The notes below the pieces were generated by a model, which was given only the letters and a program-made list of their open reading frames with translations, did not search any database and was not told where the DNA came from. Of a stretch of 64,000 bases of DNA, positions 23,128-38,100 are shown in pieces. Made by a program: the position numbers and the translations under genes. Source of the stretch: Sipunculus nudus (Eukaryota > Annelida > Sipuncula > Golfingiida > Sipunculidae); NCBI GenBank assembly GCA_026874595.1, contig CM049309.1:91040723-91104722 (forward strand), written 5' to 3'. Each line of letters begins with the position of its first letter. Positions within the stretch are counted from its first letter, which is position 1.

Positions 23128-26100
23128 ATATATACTAAGGGAAGTTACGGACAACACAGTAAGAGTCAGAGAATCTACGAAACAGAGCAGTTGTACTGGA
23201 GACGGACAACAAAGCAACCCTTTCATGTGGTTTATGTATGTAACTTGTAATGCTAGTGGTATCTGTGTTCTTTGCACTTAAACAAAATCAACTGTGTGGA
23301 TAGGACAAATAGACCAGTAAAACAATTTGTAATGTTTTCTGTCAAGATCATTTGAAAAGGATAGTTGTTTTTTCCATGATTAAGGAGGTGTTACATTGAG
23401 AGAAGAAACTCAGTCAAATGTGGACAAAGTTACTCACATATCTATTGTTAAATGTGAAATAAAATGGAAAAGAGACCATCAGTAACAGAAGTAGATTTTT
23501 TATATACATGCTGTCACTTTTTTTTCAATATTTTTAAAGTTATAATGAAGGTTTAAACTAGTGATAAAAATTCATCTACATATGGACCCAGATTAATTTA
23601 AGTGGATGCATCTTGTTCAAGGAAATTTGTTGATATTTGAGAACCCCACTGACAGAAAATGAATGTGACCCTTATAGAATACTTTCCAGCAGCATATAGG
23701 TCCAGTTAAATGTATCCTGGATATTAAAGTATTTATTAGCTCAGCTGACTATAAGTCATCTGAGCTATAGTCGTGGTCCATTGTCCGTCGTCTGTCCGTC
23801 CGTCCGTCCGTCCGTCCGTCCGTCCGTCCGTCCGTCCGTAGATGTGGCACGTTTTGAAACTGTAAGACCTAGGAATCCAAAATTCAGCATAATGTTAGAT
23901 GTCCCCAAGATCTCCTACCAAGCCGAAAACTGGGTCTTTGCGACTTCATTCCTTTGAGAAATTAAGGAAAAACCTCAATTTTTTATTAAAAACCTATTTT
24001 CACACTTCAGGACTGCCTAATATCAAAACCACTCATCTGTTTTTCCTCATATTTCCTATAAATAATCCTCTATATAATTCCTATGTACATGCCAAAAATT
24101 AGGTCTGTATTATATAATTTAAAAAAGTTATGGGCCCAAACATAATGCATTTTGTAAATAATCAGGAAAGAAATTTTATCACTTAACACAAAACTTGTTA
24201 AAGCTAAGCACTTTTTTTCCAGTAATATAACTTTTATTAATCAAAATTAAATTGTATACCCAAAATAAGATCAAAATCTTTTAAATTTTTTAAAATATTA
24301 GCAAAAATAAAAAATTGGTACCTTAAATTTTGCCCAACTTTGACCATGGCACGTTTTTTTGCTGTAACCGCTGTGGATTTAATTTTCACAGCATGTTTTT
24401 GTTAGCATTTCAACTGTTAACACCATAATTTGAAACCAGTTGATCAAAAACTGTAGATTTTATTCAAGTTTTCAAGCACCATGTCACATATTGCTAGTGT
24501 TTTGCAGTTTGCTAGAGCTCAGCTCCCGAGCTTCAGCTCTAAGTTCCTTAAATTTGGCATACAGTTGGATTTCTCCAAAATCCCCTACCATGCCAAGAAT
24601 TTGGTCACTAGGACTTAATACCTTCGAGATATTAATGAAAAACTTCATTTTTCCATTAAAAACCCATTGTTACACTTCAAGACTGCCTAATATCAAAACC
24701 ACTGATCTGACTTTAATCATAAATAATATACATATTTTTCATTCTCTATGCACATGCCAGAATGATGTCAGTATTGCGTAATTGTTTTAAGTTATGGGCC
24801 CAAACATAATGCACTTTGTAAAAAATCAAGAAATATATTTACTCCCTTAACAAGGGCATTGCTGAAGCTAGAGATTTTTTTGTCAGGGATGTAACATTAT
24901 TTAATCAAGATTCAATTGAATACCCAAAATTAGTTCTGAATTTTTCAAATTTTATAAGTTATTAGCATAAATATAAAATTAGTACCTTAAATTTTGCCCA
25001 ACTGTGACCATGGCACGTTTGTTTCCCGTGAGCACTGTTGATATAATTTTCATATCATGCACACATAAGGATTTCAGCTTTTTAGTTTAGAAAGCTGAAA
25101 GAAATTGGCCAAATATTGTAGCTTTTAATAATGTTTTTTATGAGACCCTGTCAGACTTTGGCTCTCTCCAGCCCCTCTTGAGTCACCACTTTGTTGACCT
25201 TGTTGACCTTTCATCAAATTATGCACGCTTGAGGCGAGAATCCAGGCAGGTTATGGCCAGCCACAGTTGATCCAGGTGTCCGACCCAACTCATCTAGTAG
25301 TTTTAACCAACAACATAACAATAAACAATAAATTAATAAACTTTTATTGGTTTTTAATAACAAATTAAAGAAAAATAGAAAAGGAATTTGTTAGTTTATA
25401 ATAACAGAAAATTAACTTGCAGTTACTGATGATATAAGAATCTTGTATCGATGGGTAGAATGTCACATATTCCAAATAACGCCATGCAGTCACCTATTGC
25501 ATTTTTCAGTTCAATTTTAATGATAAAGAAGTAAATCATATTATTCATTACTAATCATTAGGGATTATATGAATGAAATTAATGATAGACAAAGATGCAG
25601 TTGATAATATTAATCTAGATTCCTACTGTGTCTAGTGTGTACATTGATGTGAAATTAGTCCAAAATGAATTTTTACAGTTATTTTTTAATATAAATAAAG
25701 GCCATAAAACCAGGTACTTATGATCATTATTTAAATGTGTGAATTTTGTATATTCTGGATTCTCAACATCTTTGTTTGGTGAAAACTGAATAAATACCAG
25801 ACATGGTGCAAATACTTTGTAATTGTATTTAAATACGAATATGATTATGTACTCCATTATAAAATTTCTTGCATAAAGAATGGGAATTCAGGTAAAAATG
25901 AAAGTATATGAATACTCGTGCAAATACTTTCAAAATGTATTCATGAATGCATTCATGAATATATTCTGTAATATTATTTTAATAATCATATCAGTTATAT
26001 TTCATTTTAAAAAATCATATGATTCTCTTATTATTTTTAATTAAAATTATATTTGGGACAATATTTGTAATTTTTTTAATAAATAGTTAAACTCTTATAT

Positions 26101-29100
26101 TATATGTTCTGCTTATAAGTTATATGACCAAGTCAAAATCTGTGTGACAGTAGTACTCCATTTGTTAATAAAATAAATGAAATCAATCCTCTTCCCTGTC
26201 TCCAAAGGTACTATCAAAATCATACATAAGCTAAACAACAACAACTCATATTACAGCTTATATTTATTACCACACAAAACCAGCATGTGCCTCATTTCTA
26301 AATAATATTTTTTTATCATATATAACAGCTGAGCGTCGTGACCCATAGGTCCCTTGTTATTATTTGATCTCTGTCATCACTAATCACATATCTTTTTGTA
26401 GATATCTGAGAACTTTTACTTTGATGCAAACTCTGAACCAATCAGGAAGATGCTTGGAGGTCATGTGCCATACCAGGATTTATCTACACTCAGCCGCTCG
26501 GCCATCTTCAATATAACACATCCATCACCAGATATTTTCCTGGTTATCAGGGTGAGTGGTTTAACTGGCATTTACTTTGAATATTGACACATGAAAGGAC
26601 TCCTGTAACTGTGTATTCATAGTCATAACTAATTATATTGTAAAAAAATATAATTATACTCTTGTGACCTAGTTAAAGAGAGTACCTTTAAACTTTCCCA
26701 AGAAGAGAGTAAAAAATTACTTTATGGTTCATACCTTGTGTTTCATAATAATTCATTTATGGTTTACACTGTCAATATTAATATATAGGTATATAATTGA
26801 TACACATGGTTTTACTGTATATCTTAGCTATACATTTTTTGCACATTCCCTGGATAACTGTATCATTAGACATGTCACCTGTAAAGTTGTTGTTTAGACT
26901 TTAACCCCTGCTGTGTTTGTAGCTTGAAAAAGTGTTACAGCAGGGAGATATCAGTGAAGTGGCAGAGCCGTACATGAAAGAGGATAAAGAAAAGGTCAGA
27001 TAATCTGTCATCACTTCTGTATGCTCTTGTAGGTCATAATAATCATGCACAGGTATATGTGTGGAGCGTGTTGGCTTAACAGTGAGAGAATTAGATCTAT
27101 GACCATATGGTTGTGGTTTGGCAGCTCAGCTGACTGAAAGTCATCTGAGCTATAGTGATCACTCTGTCTGTCATCTGTCCGGCCGTCTGGTTATTCCATA
27201 ACAAGGCACAAATCGTAACCACTGGACCTAGAAACTTAAAGCTGAACACCCATATATGTCCATAAAGATCTCCTTGAAAACCTGGAATTAGATCACTGTG
27301 ACCTATATTCTCTAAACTATGGGGCTTGAAAGTACCCCTCAGAATAATTAAAAATTTTAATACAAAAGCTCCATTCAGAGAGGTCCATTAAAAATCTTGG
27401 AAACCTGAGATAGGTCTCTGTTACCCATATCCTCTTAGCTATGGGGCTTGTAATTACCCCCCCCCCCCCCAAATAATTAAAAATTTGATACATAAGCTCA
27501 GGTATCTGAATAACTAATTGATTGCCATGGTATAGTTCATGGAGTGTTTTATCAGTTCCTGCAAACTGGTGGTGCCACCTGTATTTTATCTAATTTTATG
27601 CATTTTTTCCTCTATTTTTGAGATCTTTGAATGAAGCAGTCTTGCTTTTAATAGGCCTCAAACTGAAACCGTTAGACTTAGAATCTTCTAACTGTACATC
27701 TAGGGAGATCCTAGGCAAATCTCCTTGGAAACATGAAATTAGGTCAAGGTGACCTATATTCTGCAAGATATCTGAAAGAACAAGATTCAGGGTTCGTACA
27801 GGTCCTTAAAAACCATGAAAGTCAAAGAATTCAAAACTGCAGAATTTAAGTACATAAAGGTCTAAGGTTTATTGGCGAAATGCATGATTTTGAGCACTCT
27901 GGGAGTCATTTTACACATTATTCAAGGTTCCTTGAATTCTGCTGAGCATCATGGACCATGGGCCACTTGTTAGCCAATCTGGCCATGTTAACTCTCCTAA
28001 CCAAAGACTTTGCCACGAGGGTATGCCCAGGAGTTTACCCAGGAGTAAATGAGTGCTAGTCATGAGTGGCATTCAAACATTGAATGAATTACTTTCTAAT
28101 GCTTATGTTGGCTGCTTGGTTTTATGCTCCCCAGAGAACTGAGAAAGTAACAAGAATAAACATACCCAAAGACCAGGAGGATAAAGTAAGATACTGACAT
28201 TATTGCTGCTAATAGACTATAAACCCAAACTTTGCCTGTTTAGGGATTTTGTCATGAAATATTTTCTCACTGCCATTTGATACACTCTTTAAAATATTAT
28301 ATTCCTTTGTATAAATTGCTAATTTTTCATTAGAGGATTGTCATTTTTTATTGAATTCTTAATTCCAGGGCTTGATTGCCAAAGACAACTATTGTTTATA
28401 TTCACAACAGGACCCGAACAAAAAAGTTTCACTAGTTAAACAACCAACCATAACAAATTACACTGACCTAGAAATTTATCAGACATTTCCCTGAAATTCT
28501 GAGCTATTAACTTGAGAATGAGCGTGAGAATGAATAGAACATTTTTGTAAAGTTAAGATGGCAAAATTTGGATGATGCAGTATCAAATGTTCCCAAAAAA
28601 TTCCAGTGTCACAGATGCTTGAAAATTTAGGTGAACCAGTTACTAATCAAGTATTGATCGTTAATCCTTTAAAATGTTCACAGATCAAGGAAAAGGCCAA
28701 AGGAAATGTGGCATACTATTGTGAGAGACTGGGAAAGTACCGCATGCCGTTTGCGTGGACTGGTATCTACCTGCTGAATGTGTTCAGTGGTGGGGGAACT
28801 ATGGAAAGCCAGGAATCAAAAGCAGATAGCCTTGGTGAGAAACAGCTGTTCAATTCACAAAACATTGTCAAGTGCAATTAAATTATGATTACTTTAATCC
28901 CTCAGGTACAAAGCATGTATTATGACATCTGCGCATATTGATACCCAACATATAACATCAAAATAAATGAAAATAATAGATGCATATTTTCAGACTCTTA
29001 GAGTTGTGTGAATGGTGTCCTGCTGTATATAGTTATTATCAAGTTAATTATTATGTACATTGGTTTGTTTCCACTCATTTTACAAAGTTTAAACTGAACT

Positions 29101-32100
29101 ATATAAATAGCTTTTCAATAGCATTTTGAAAGGCAAAAAAAAAAGATTGCATAAAAAGGATTAAAACAGATTGTTTCATCATATCAACTTGAATTTCCTG
29201 ATTGCTTACATCTTTTTATCAGTGAAAATTTTTGACATTTTTCAGACCGTCGATCCAGCATGCTGTCACAGTATGAAAGTTTCCGCAAAAAATTTAAGGA
29301 TGAAGGGAATGCATCCAAACACAACTCTCTTGAGCGGCAAGCGATGTTACAAAAGCGAGGCAGCTGGTCACCTGAAGATGGCTTCCCCAACATGGATACG
29401 TTCAGACCAGTCACTCTCACAGTCAACAGCTTCTTTAAACAAGTATGTTAACTCTGATATAATTATAATTCTTAAAACTGGTGGGATAAGACATAAGACA
29501 TAGCTGAGTGGTTAAGGCTTTGGACTTTGGAGCAGAAAGTCCATGTTTTGAAACTCGCTGGAGCCTCAAAGGTAGAATGGGGAAATCACAATGGAACAGA
29601 TCTACTGTAATGTCTTCATGGCAGGTTATGACAGATGGACTATTACTTGCCCAGTTCACAATACATATAAAACTAGAAACCTAGTAGACTTAATAATAGC
29701 AAATCATTTTTATATAATATGGATACCTCCATCCTCATTCAATAGACAGTCTATAATACAAATAACTAATGTAAAACTTGTAGTGGTATCATATTGAGAG
29801 GTCCACTAGGTGTATATTATTTGACTGTGATGATTTCTGTCTGTGAGGATCCTCTGTGATATTAAATGGCAGTAATTGATGATTAAGGAATCAGACAAGT
29901 TGAATGATGAAGACCTGTACAAGTTTCTGATGGACATCAAGAGACCAACCTCTGCTCTCAAGAAACTCAAGTGTATACAAGGTAATTACTTGGCATCCTC
30001 TTTTCATAACAACCATGCTGACAACAGAATATAGTAAGCCTCACACAGTAGGATTTTCTGCAGGATCCCAGGATTTAAGTACCATTTACTATATTCTGGC
30101 TTATATTAAAAAAAAGTGCATTAAACTTTTATATGTGAGAGCAATTATCTCATTTTTCTGAATCATTGTTTTTTTTGGTAAAAAGTACAGATGCATCATA
30201 ACCAGTCCTTGGATTTTTTTTGGTAGTTGTGCACAATCATATAAAATAGTAAGCAACTGATACCATGGACTTGAGTGCTCATCAGTAGCAGTAAATTATA
30301 TCATGTGAGGTTAAGGATATACTATTTCCTATGTTAGGATTTCCACCCAGTGTTTACAAATGTTGTATATAATTATCCTAGAATGTGAATATTGTTAAAA
30401 AATAATCAAGCACTAAGCATTGTTCTTAGGTCTTAATAATTGCAGTTTGAACTACCAAGGATTTTGTTATCCGTGTAGTGGGTCTTTAAGAGGTTTCCTA
30501 CTTGAAAAAAAAAACAAGAAATAAACAAATAGAACAAAATAATTATGAAAATAGTACAGCAGCAGCAGCAGAAGAAGTTTACGCTGGTCAAGCAGCTACA
30601 GGTTGCTGTGTTCAAGACCTCAGTCCTGTGCGTTCTCTGGCCAACAGTCGCGATGCCACACCAAGCCAAGCAAAGAGCCATGAGAGGCCGCCAGCATACA
30701 TCCCGAGCCGGTGACCTTTTAGGAAAGCTACAGCATCCACAGCCGCAAAGCCAGAAGCAACCCACATTCCCTCTACCGATCCCAGCAGCAGAGACCCAGC
30801 CATGCCATTCAAGAGCCGAACTCGATCTTGTGAACGACAGTGTTTTGAGACCCATCCCCTTTATACTTGCAGTTTCGGCCCTTTGGACAGTATTAACCAG
30901 TTTACTCAGTTGTGTAAGTTTTAGCAAGTTTTTTTCATCATCAGCATTATGAAAATAGTGAGAGACTGAATTTCACTTGTGTGCTACAGGTACTTTAAAG
31001 CTGGACATCTCCCCCTGCCCGGAGGATCACATGTACTGTCTGAGTCCTGAGCTTTACCGAATCCATCCTTACCCAGATGAGAAAGCTCGTCCAACCAAAG
31101 AAATAGTGGAGTTTCCTGCACGGGAAGTCTACACACTCAATACCACCTATAGGTGCGTCAGCTCTCAAAGTCTGTTAAATATCAGTTTACTGCCTCAGAT
31201 CATAATATATAATTAATCATTTTAAAATAAAAATTCGTAATCATTGTAATTATAAAATAACAGTGATATTTAGTATGCAATGGGGGCTAATTTATGGCTA
31301 AACCAGGTGTCTTGTGTATTTCTGTTGGAATGTATTATGTATATTAAAAAAAAATAGCCTTGAGAATACAAAGTATGAAAGTCATTTACAATAGATATTT
31401 TTCAACTTTATACTGCTATATATATAAAGCTATATGGAGTTAACTTGAATTTATGTATGATTATAGGAATCTGCTGTATGTCAGTCCCAGGAGCCTCAAC
31501 TTCAGTAACAGACAGGGCTCAGCCAGGAATATTGCTGTCAAAGTACAGTTTATGTGTGGTGAGGATGACGCTCAAGCACTACCTGTAAGTCAGCAGTCCT
31601 AGCCTTCCTATATTATAAATGTTCAAATCACAATTCAAGAAATTCTTAAAACTCTGAAATATTCATTTGAATAAAGATGCAGTCTTACTTTAAGATATGC
31701 TACTTTTGCCTAAAATGAATATTGGTAAAAAATGTGAGGTCTTTGTGTCTAATAATGGTCTAATAATGGTGTTGCAGAAATGTGTTCTGTAAGACTGTTG
31801 TGTTACACCAATTTCAAATAGAAGGTTATAGTCCTTACAGCCATATGCCTTGTAAACTTTCTTATCTGCTCTGTTTAAGGTTATATTTGGAAAATCCAGC
31901 TGCCCAGAGTATTCTAGAGAGGCCTTCACAACAGTCACTTACCACAACAAGTATGTGTTTTATGTTGTTTTATTACAGATGCTATGCAGAATGTAACAAT
32001 GTAAGTTCAGGTGATATGTTTTTCCACACTTGGAATATCTTCTCAAAACTTAAGACTGATTAATAACAAAAAAAGTGTTAGATATCATTAATATATAATT

Positions 32101-35100
32101 GCACAATATTTTTGCTGGTTTTAATAACCAAAAGATATAACCATCTGCCAGCTTTAGAAACAAACATATACATAGAATACAGAGATCAATATTCCAGTGC
32201 TGGCAAACCATAGAGATATGTAAGGAGTAGGTATCAAGAAGCCAGGGTAACTGGAGTTTACAGTGTTCAAGAGGCAGATGAAATGATGTCTGTCAGAAAA
32301 TTGTTGCTCTTCTGGAAATGAATATATGACAGATTTGGTGTGGTAAAACTTACATGTGCTTGTGAATGTAAATGGGAACTGCAGTTACATGGAGTCACTG
32401 TACATACCAAAATGGTTTATATGGTTATTAGCTTTAGTTTAAGATTAATAAAGAATGTTTTTATAGGACACCAGACTTTTACGAGGAGATAAAGATGAAA
32501 CTGCCAGCCCGACTAGGAGATGGTCACCATCTTCTGTTCACCTTCTACCATGTCAGTTGTCAGAAGAAACAGGATATGACACCACTAGAGACACCTATTG
32601 GCTACACTGTGAGTTTTAAGGGATCCTGTAAAAGATCAATAAGCCATTTACTGTCAAATATTATTGTATCCGCCAAAACGAAGTTTTGCGGATACTATGT
32701 TTTTGACCAGGTTCCGCCGCTGCCGGGTTCGTTTCCGGAGAACTCCTCTGAGACTACTGGACGGATTTTTCCGAAACTTACACAAATTATCGGGTCACAT
32801 GTGAACTGGTGCCTAACCAAGTGACCTTGACCTCTTACCTTTCCTCTCTGCCCAGCGTCCGTTTGTGCGTCTGTTTCCACACATAAACCCACATATCTTG
32901 GGAACCGTTTGACCGATCAGGAAAAATTTTTTACTCAAATGTATTCCTGGGATAGCTTTATAACATACACAAAAAAAGGTGGCGCCACCTGCAACCATGT
33001 TTGCACAGTGTCCATCTGTTCATCTGCCTTGGGTTAAAATCACTCATATCTCTGCAGTGGTTTGACTAATTCACCTAAAATTCGGCATGCATATACACCC
33101 TAGATAGCTTTCTTGATTTTATGACAGGTGGCGCCACCTACATTCACGTTAACGCTGTAGACATCCAAGCTCATATCTCGAGAACCGTTTGACCGATCAG
33201 GAAAAAAAATTTTACACAAATGTAGCCCTTGGATAGCTTTATAAAATACACAAAAATGGTGGCGGGACCTGCAGCCATTTTTGCCCAGTGTCCATCTGTT
33301 TGTCTGCCTTAGGTTAAAATCACTCATATCTCTGCAGTGGTTTGACTTTTCCACATGAAATTTTGCATGTGTATACATCTTGGATAGTTTCTCGTTCAAA
33401 TAACAGGTGGTGCAACCTACAGTCATGTTTATGTGGCAGAGATCCATTCTAATATGTAACACATGTAACTCTATTTCCCCCTTGCCACTCAATCCATGCC
33501 TCACTTCACCCGTCTTTCTCTGATTTTGGCGGATACACATAGTTGCTTGTCGACTACACGTATTCTAGTTGAAACTTATTTTTAAATGTTAATACTGAAA
33601 TGTGGGTGATTGCTATAGGCATTTTAAATACAGATAGATATCTGATTAATTTACATGACTGGAACTTTGATTTATTATATATTGTAAATTTTCTTGTACA
33701 GTAATAATGGCACTATACAGATTAGCCACACTGAACTATTATAATATTGGTATTGGTATAGTTCATTTGTACCAGTATGAAAATAATAAAACCATGAATA
33801 TTTTTTGTCAGTGCACCACATTTCTCATCAGATATGGCCCTAAAATATTCATATTAGTTGATCTCAAGTGTGTGTGTGTTGGTTTGTGTGACTGTGTGCA
33901 TATTAAATGTGAGTGTAGGTCTTCAGGATGCTTGTGTACACTCCAGATCATATGACTGTGTATACTGTAGAGTGTATAAACTGAGTACACCTGAACATAT
34001 GACTATTTATTTTGTAAATACCAGTGGCTCCCCCTGCTGCGTGACAACAAGCTGGTTGTTGGTGAGTTCTGTCTCCCGGTGTCCCTGGAGCGTCCTCCGC
34101 CTCGGTATTCTCTGCTTCATCCTGATGTTCAGCTTCCCGGGATGAAGTGGGTCGACAACCACAAGGGTCTGTTCAGCATCGCAGTCCATGCAGTCTCCAG
34201 CATCCACACTCTGGTAAGAATTGTTTAGGGACCTTAACCACTAACATTTGGATTGAAGTTTTAAAATACATATGTTAATAATAATTTAGTTTTCCTTGGT
34301 TTAAAAATTATTTGTAAAGATAAGATTTCATGACTTCCTTATTTCCAAATGATTCTAACCAGCGTAAAAGCCAGCAGGCATTTAAGGACTTACTTCTGAA
34401 TGGCCACTAAACTCTAAACACTTTATATAAGCAATTAAAGTAGAAGTTTTTGTATCATTTGTGTTTTCCTGTCTAAAGAAATAGAAAATATTATTTTATT
34501 GTATTTTATAAATAGAAAATATTTTTTTATTGTATTTTATAAATAGAAAATATTTTTTTATTGAAATATTTTGGATGGTATGCTTGCTCTTTCCTTCTTG
34601 ATAATGAGTTTATCACCATGCTTTTTCATACTTTTTTTCATGACATTTTTACCTTTGTGATTTGCTTTATTAATTCACAGTATATTCCTGACTAATATGT
34701 TTATTTCAGGATGAACACCTGGACCGCTTTCTGAACCTCCTCCATGCTGCGGAGGAACATAACATTCCTCAGAGGATCGGAGAGACTGCGTTTGAGTCTG
34801 AGCTAAAGAAGTCAATTACTGAGATTGTGCTGGCTAAGGGTGAACCCCTGGTGCGATTCATGCCACTGATCCTCGACAAGCTGATTCAGCTCCTTGTCAA
34901 GCCACCTGTCATCTCAGGCCAGCTAGGTAAGCCACCTCTCATCTCAGGCCAGCTAGGTAAGCCACCTGTCATCACAGGCCAGCTAGGTTAGCCACCCATG
35001 ATCACAGGATAGCTAGGTCAGCCACCATCAATACAGACCAGCTGGCTATTCATCATCAGAGATCAGACAGGTAAGCCATCCATCATGACAGGCCAGCTAG

Positions 35101-38100
35101 GTACGCCCCCCATCATCACAGACCAGACAGGTAAGCCATCCATCATGTCAGGCCAGCTTGGTAAGCCACCCATCATCACAGGCCAGCCAGGTAAGCCACC
35201 AATCATCACAGGCCATCTAGGAAAGCCATCCATCATTTCAGGCCAGCTAGGTAAGCAACCCATCATCTCAGGCCTGCTAGGTAAGCCACCCATCATCTCA
35301 GGCCACCTAGGTAACCCACTAGTCATCACAGGCCAGCAGGTAAGCCACTAGTCATCACAGGCCAGCAGGTAAGCCACCCATCATCACAGACCAGCTAGGT
35401 AAGCCAACCATCATCACAGACCAGCAGGTAAGCCACCCATCATCACAGGCCAGCTAGGTAAGCCACCCATCATCACAGACCAGCTAGGTAAGCCACTAGT
35501 CATCACAGAACAGCAGGTAAGCCACTAGTCATCACAGGACAGCTAGGTAAGCCACTAATCATCACACACCAGCTAGGTAAGCCAGCCATCATCACAGGCC
35601 AGCAGGTAAGCTGCTAGTCATCACAGGACAGCAGGTAAGCCACTTGTCACAGGACAGCTAGGTAAGCCACTAATCATCACAGACCAGCAGGTAAGCCAAC
35701 CATCATCACAGACAAGCTGGGTAAGCCACCCATCATCACAGGCCAGCTAGGTAAACCTCTAGTCATCACAGACCAGCTAGGTATGCCACTAGTCATCACA
35801 GACCAGCTAGGTAAGCAAACCATCATCACAGACCAGCTGGGTAAGCCACTAGTCATCACAGGCCAGCAGGTCAGCCATAAGTCATCACAGGCCAGCAGGT
35901 AAGCCACCCATCATCACAGACCAGCTAGGTAACCCACTAGTCATCACAGACCAGCTAGGTAAGCCAACCATCATTACAGACCAGCTAGGTAAGCCACTAG
36001 TCATCACAGGCCAGCAGGTAAGCCACTAGTCATCACAGGCCAGCTAGGTAAGCCACCCATCATCACAGGCCAGCAGGTAAGCCACACATCATCACAGGCC
36101 AGCAGGCAAGCCAAACATCATCACAGGCCAGCTAGGTTAGCCACCCATCATCACAGACCAGCTGGGTAAGCCACTAGTCATCACAGGCCAGCAGGTCAGC
36201 CATAAGTCATCACAGGCCAGCAGGTAAGCCACCCATCATCACAGACCAGCTAGGTAACCCACTAGTCATCACAGACCAGCTAGGTAAGCCAACCATCATT
36301 ACAGACCAGCTAGGTAAGCCACTAGTCATCACAGGCCAGCAGGTAAGCCACTAGTCATCACAGGCCAGCTAGGTAAGCCACCCATCATCACAGGCCAGCA
36401 GGTAAGCCACCCATCATCACAGGCCAGCAGGCAAGCCAAACATCATCACAGGCCAGCTAGGTTAGCCACCCATCATCACAGACCAGCTAGGTAAGCCACC
36501 CATCATCACAGACCAGCAAGCAAGCCAAACATCATCACAGGCCAGCTAGGTTAGCCACTAGTCATCACAGTCCAGCAGACAAGCCAACCTTCATCGGGCA
36601 GCTAGGTAAGCCACCCATCATCACAGACCAGCTAGGTAAGCCACCCATCATCAAGGACCAGCAGGTAAGCCACTAGTCATCACAGACCAGCTAGGTAAGC
36701 CACTAGTCATCACAGACCAGCTAGGTAAGCCAATAGTCATCACAGACCAGCTAGGTAACCCACTAGTCATCACAGGCCAGCAGGTAAGCCATTAGTCATC
36801 ACAGGCCAGCAGGTAAGCCACCCATCATCAGAGACCAGCTAGGTAAGCCACCCATCATCACAGACCAGCTGGGTAAGCCACTAGTCATCACAGGCCAGCA
36901 GGTAAGCCACTCATCATCACAGACCAGCTAGGTAACCCACTAGTCATCACAGACCAGCTAGGTAAGCCAACCATCATTACAGACCAGCTAGGTAACCCAC
37001 TAGTCATCACAGACCAGCTAGGTAAGCCAAACATCATCACAGACCAGCTAGGTAAGCCACTCGTCATCACAGACCAGCAGGCAAGCCAAACATCATTACA
37101 GGCCAGCTAGGTTAGCCACTTGTCACAGGACAGCTAGGTAAGCCACTAATCATCACAGACCAGCAGGTAAGCCAACCATCATCACAGACAAGCTGGGTAA
37201 GCCACCCATCATCACAGGCCAGCTAGGTAAACCTCTAGTCATCACAGACCAGCTAGGTAAGCCACTAGTCATCACAGACCAGCTAGGTAAGCCAACCATC
37301 ATCACAGACCAGCTGGGTAAGCCACTAGTCATCACAGGCCAGCAGGTCAGCCATAAGTCATCACAGGCCAGCAGGTAAGCCACCCTTCATCACAGACCAG
37401 CTAGGTAACCCACTAGTCATCACAGACCAGCTAGGTAAGCCAACCATCATTACAGACCAGCTAGGTAAGCCACTAGTCATCACAGGCCAGCAGGTAAGCC
37501 ACTAGTCATCACAGGCCAGCTAGGTAAGCCACCCATCATCACAGGCCAGCAGGTAAGCCACACATCATCACAGGCCAGCAGGCAAGCCAAACATCATCAC
37601 AGGCCAGCTAGGTTAGCCACCCATCATCACAGACCAGCTGGGTAAGTCACTAGTCATCACAGGCCAGCAGGTCAGCCATAAGTCATCACAGGCCAGCAGG
37701 TAAGCCACCCATCATCACAGACCAGCTAGGTAACCCACTAGTCATCACAGACCAGCTAGGTAAGCCAACTATCATTACAGACCAGCTAGGTAGGCCACTA
37801 GTCATCACAGGCCAGCAGGTAAGCCACTAGTCATCACAGGCCAGCTAGGTAAGCCACCCATCATCACAGGCCAGCAGGTAAGCCACCCATCATCACAGGC
37901 CAGCAGGCAAGCCAAACATCATCACAGGCCAGCTAGGTTAGCCACCCATCATCACAGACCAGCTAGGTAAGCCACCCATCATCACAGACCAGCAAGCAAG
38001 CCAAACATCATCACAGGCCAGCTAGGTTAGCCACTAGTCATCACAGGCCAGCAGACAAGCCAACCTTCATCGGGCAGCTAGGTAAGCCACCCATCATCAC

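Noticed and set aside
23045-23281. Frames across the TA microsatellite (IYIYIY)
   Set aside because: Simple-sequence artefact.
29495-29590. Functional tRNA gene
   Set aside because: B box and acceptor stem are decayed; no terminator T-run in the right place.
30433-30952. 164-codon minus and 135-codon plus frames in intron 13
   Set aside because: Overlapping on opposite strands, low-complexity Cys/Phe or Gln runs, no known domain, no splice support; GC-richer composition alone explains the lack of stops.
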